Shown: in pieces, positions 62,834 through 64,000 of the stretch
Position numbering within the stretch: the first letter of the stretch is position 1
Layout: every line of letters begins with the position of its first letter
NCBI GenBank assembly: GCA_050010595.1
Contig: JBEKKS010000004.1
Location: forward strand, 115,718 to 179,717
Source of the DNA: Palsa-513 sp050010595
GTDB lineage: Bacteria; Actinomycetota; Thermoleophilia; Solirubrobacterales; Solirubrobacteraceae
Direction: 5' to 3'
Length of the DNA stretch: 64,000 nucleotides
Notes under the pieces: model-generated
The model's input: only the letters and a program-made list of their open reading frames with translations
Told to the model about the DNA's origin: nothing
Databases searched by the model: none
Program-made: the position numbers and the translations under genes

Positions 62834-62905
62834 TACCCCCAGGGGGAATCGAACCCCCGCTACGGCCGTGAAAGGGCCGCGTGCTGACCGCTACACCATG
62901 GGGGC
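62834..62905 (-). tRNA. tRNA-Glu (anticodon TTC)
   Basis: 72-base cloverleaf: acceptor GCCCCCA with TGGGGGT (G-U at the first pair), D-arm GTGTAGCGGTCAGCAC, anticodon loop CTTTCAC, T-loop TTCGATT, discriminator A. Confidence 0.92.
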
Positions 62906-62968
62906 ACGCAGCGAAAGTCTACGCGCCGCGACGAGCGCACACCTGACGAGCAATGTAGGAGGCGGAGC

Positions 62969-63505
62969 GTGACCACGGCATTACAGGGCGTCTTCCTCGC
63001 ACGCCACGGCGAGACGGACTACAACGCGCGCCGGCGCTTCCAGGGGCTGCTGCCGATCCCACTCAACGAGACCGGACAACGTCAGGCCCAAGAACTCGCT
63101 GAGCTTGCGGTGCAGTACAAGTTCAGGCGCCTATGGACGAGCCCGCTCGTGCGCGCGCGGCAGACCGCCGGTGCCGTCGCGGCGCGGATCGGGCTCGAGC
63201 CGGTCGAGGACGTGCGTCTCGTCGAAACCGACACGGGCGATTGGACCGACTGCTGGTTCGCAGACATCGAGGCCGAGCATCCCGAGGAGATGGCAGCGTT
63301 TCGTCGCGCCGCGCCAGACTTCGCGTTCCCCGGTGGCGAATCGTTCGCCCACCAGACAGATCGAGTGATGGCTGCGCTGAGCGATATCGCGGCCGAAGAA
63401 ACGCCAGCGCTCGTCGTCTGCCACGGCATGGCGATCCGCCTCGCGCTCGCCGCACTCGGGCGCCCGGCGGAGCGAGTAGCGAACGCCGCCCTCATCGAAT
63501 TGTGA
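62969..63505 (+). CDS. Histidine phosphatase family protein
   Basis: 178 aa. LARHGETDYNARRRFQG is the RHG active-site motif with the phospho-His; the second-half VVCHGMAIRLAL has the other catalytic His, and TSPLVRARQTA the conserved Arg. Likely a phosphoglycerate-mutase-like phosphatase; its substrate is unknown. GTG 62969 is preceded by AGGAGGCGGAGC. It is shorter than the typical 200-220 aa but appears complete. Confidence 0.85.
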   Translation: MTTALQGVFLARHGETDYNARRRFQGLLPIPLNETGQRQAQELAELAVQYKFRRLWTSPLVRARQTAGAVAARIGLEPVEDVRLVETDTGDWTDCWFADIEAEHPEEMAAFRRAAPDFAFPGGESFAHQTDRVMAALSDIAAEETPALVVCHGMAIRLALAALGRPAERVANAALIEL

Positions 63506-63524
63506 GAGCTGGAAAACTGAGCCG

Positions 63525-63596
63525 GCGCGGCTAGCTCATCGGGTAGAGCACCGGACTTTTAATCCGGCGGGCTGGGTTCGAGTCCCAGGCCGCGCA
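63525..63596 (+). tRNA. tRNA-Lys (anticodon TTT)
   Basis: 72-base cloverleaf: acceptor GCGCGGC/GCCGCGC, D-arm GCTCATCGGGTAGAGC, anticodon loop CTTTTAA, T-loop TTCGAGT, discriminator A. CCA not encoded. Confidence 0.95.
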
Positions 63597-64000
63597 TCGG
63601 GATGAGTGCCTGCAAAGAGCCGAGATTTATGGCCCTGCGAGGACGCGGGCTGGCAAACGGGGTACCAAATAGGTACCGACGCTCGTCACAGGGGTTCTCG
63701 GTCGTGGGCGAGCTCGGTAGCGAGCGCGCTGGTTCGTGCGCTCTCGCTGTTTCGTCAACGCGGGAGTGGTCGCAACGGTTCGCCTTCACGCCGCGAAAGC
63801 GACAACGCGTGACGGGCTGGGCGTGCCTCTTGTCGCCGGCTCACGGCGACTGTGATCCGCGTACATCGCGAGGGAATCGTGATCGTCGTCGGTCTAGTTG
63901 CAGTTGTTCCGGGCTATCGCGATCATTATCGGAGCCGCGCGCCGTCCGTCGCGCGACCTTGGCGTCGACGGCGCTATGGCAGCAACACCGTGTCGACCAC
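63597..64000. other. 404 bases after tRNA-Lys without a recognisable gene
   Basis: The codon pattern of the preceding genes stops at the tRNA. GGTACC-AAATA-GGTACC (63661-63677) is a short direct and inverted repeat. The stretch may be the flank of an element inserted at the tRNA 3' end, but no integrase start is visible before the window closes. Confidence 0.3.

Overview
The window is high-GC, densely packed DNA (GTG and TTG starts, many 1-20 base gene overlaps, long spurious antisense frames). It carries actinobacterial hallmarks: a fused FO synthase for coenzyme F420, a DosS-like GAF sensor kinase, MmpL, and actinobacterial-type APH-AAA and phosphoribosyltransferase-hydrolase proteins. An actinomycete, perhaps class Thermoleophilia, is my inference; no rRNA or marker gene fixes it. 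I see no transposase, integrase, CRISPR array or rRNA. Four tRNA genes are present (Asp, Val, Glu, Lys).

Layout. 0-8.8 kb: end of a TauE/SafE exporter, a 2-oxoacid dehydrogenase E1a-E1b-E2 operon, FO synthase with a flavin reductase, an orphan OppA-like lipoprotein and an aquaporin. 8.9-10.7 kb: a secreted G1 glutamic peptidase with three Ig-like repeats. 10.7-42 kb: a low-oxygen/dormancy block (below). 42-55 kb: tRNA-Asp, acetyltransferase, GT-C glycosyltransferase, two hybrid histidine kinases (one with a degenerate ATPase domain), LacI regulator, cyclopropane-fatty-acid synthase, and a TetR-controlled DHA2 efflux pump with two visible operators. 55-59 kb: MmpL transporter co-translated with a two-component pair. 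59-64 kb: three small secreted proteins, a short membrane protein with a non-canonical SDR, a histidine phosphatase, three tRNAs, and an unassigned tail after tRNA-Lys.

The central block reads as one physiological unit: two NarL/DosR-type regulators, a DosS-like kinase and a flavoprotein; an operon of APH-AAA protein, GNAT-acyl-CoA synthetase (ADP-forming), phosphoketolase and acetate kinase; cydABDC for high-affinity cytochrome bd oxidase; GAPDH; a four-gene pyruvate:ferredoxin oxidoreductase with a GltD-like subunit; pyruvate phosphate dikinase; and phosphoribosyltransferase-hydrolase, erythromycin-esterase-like and radical SAM/SPASM proteins. Several are domain-level counterparts of Mycobacterium tuberculosis DosR-regulon members (Rv2004c, Rv0571c, Rv2030c). 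Together they would make acetyl-phosphate and acetyl-CoA, draw ATP from both by substrate-level phosphorylation, and keep respiration going at very low oxygen.

The main new observation is a shared upstream element with core AACTACGG (or AACTAC) in front of six transcription units of this block, about 58-91 bases before the start codon. Two copies sit in inverted repeats. It does not resemble the mycobacterial DosR box. I propose it as the operator of the local DosR-like regulator. A second general feature is a TAnnnT -10 box 6-8 bases before the start codon of many genes, the geometry of leaderless transcripts.
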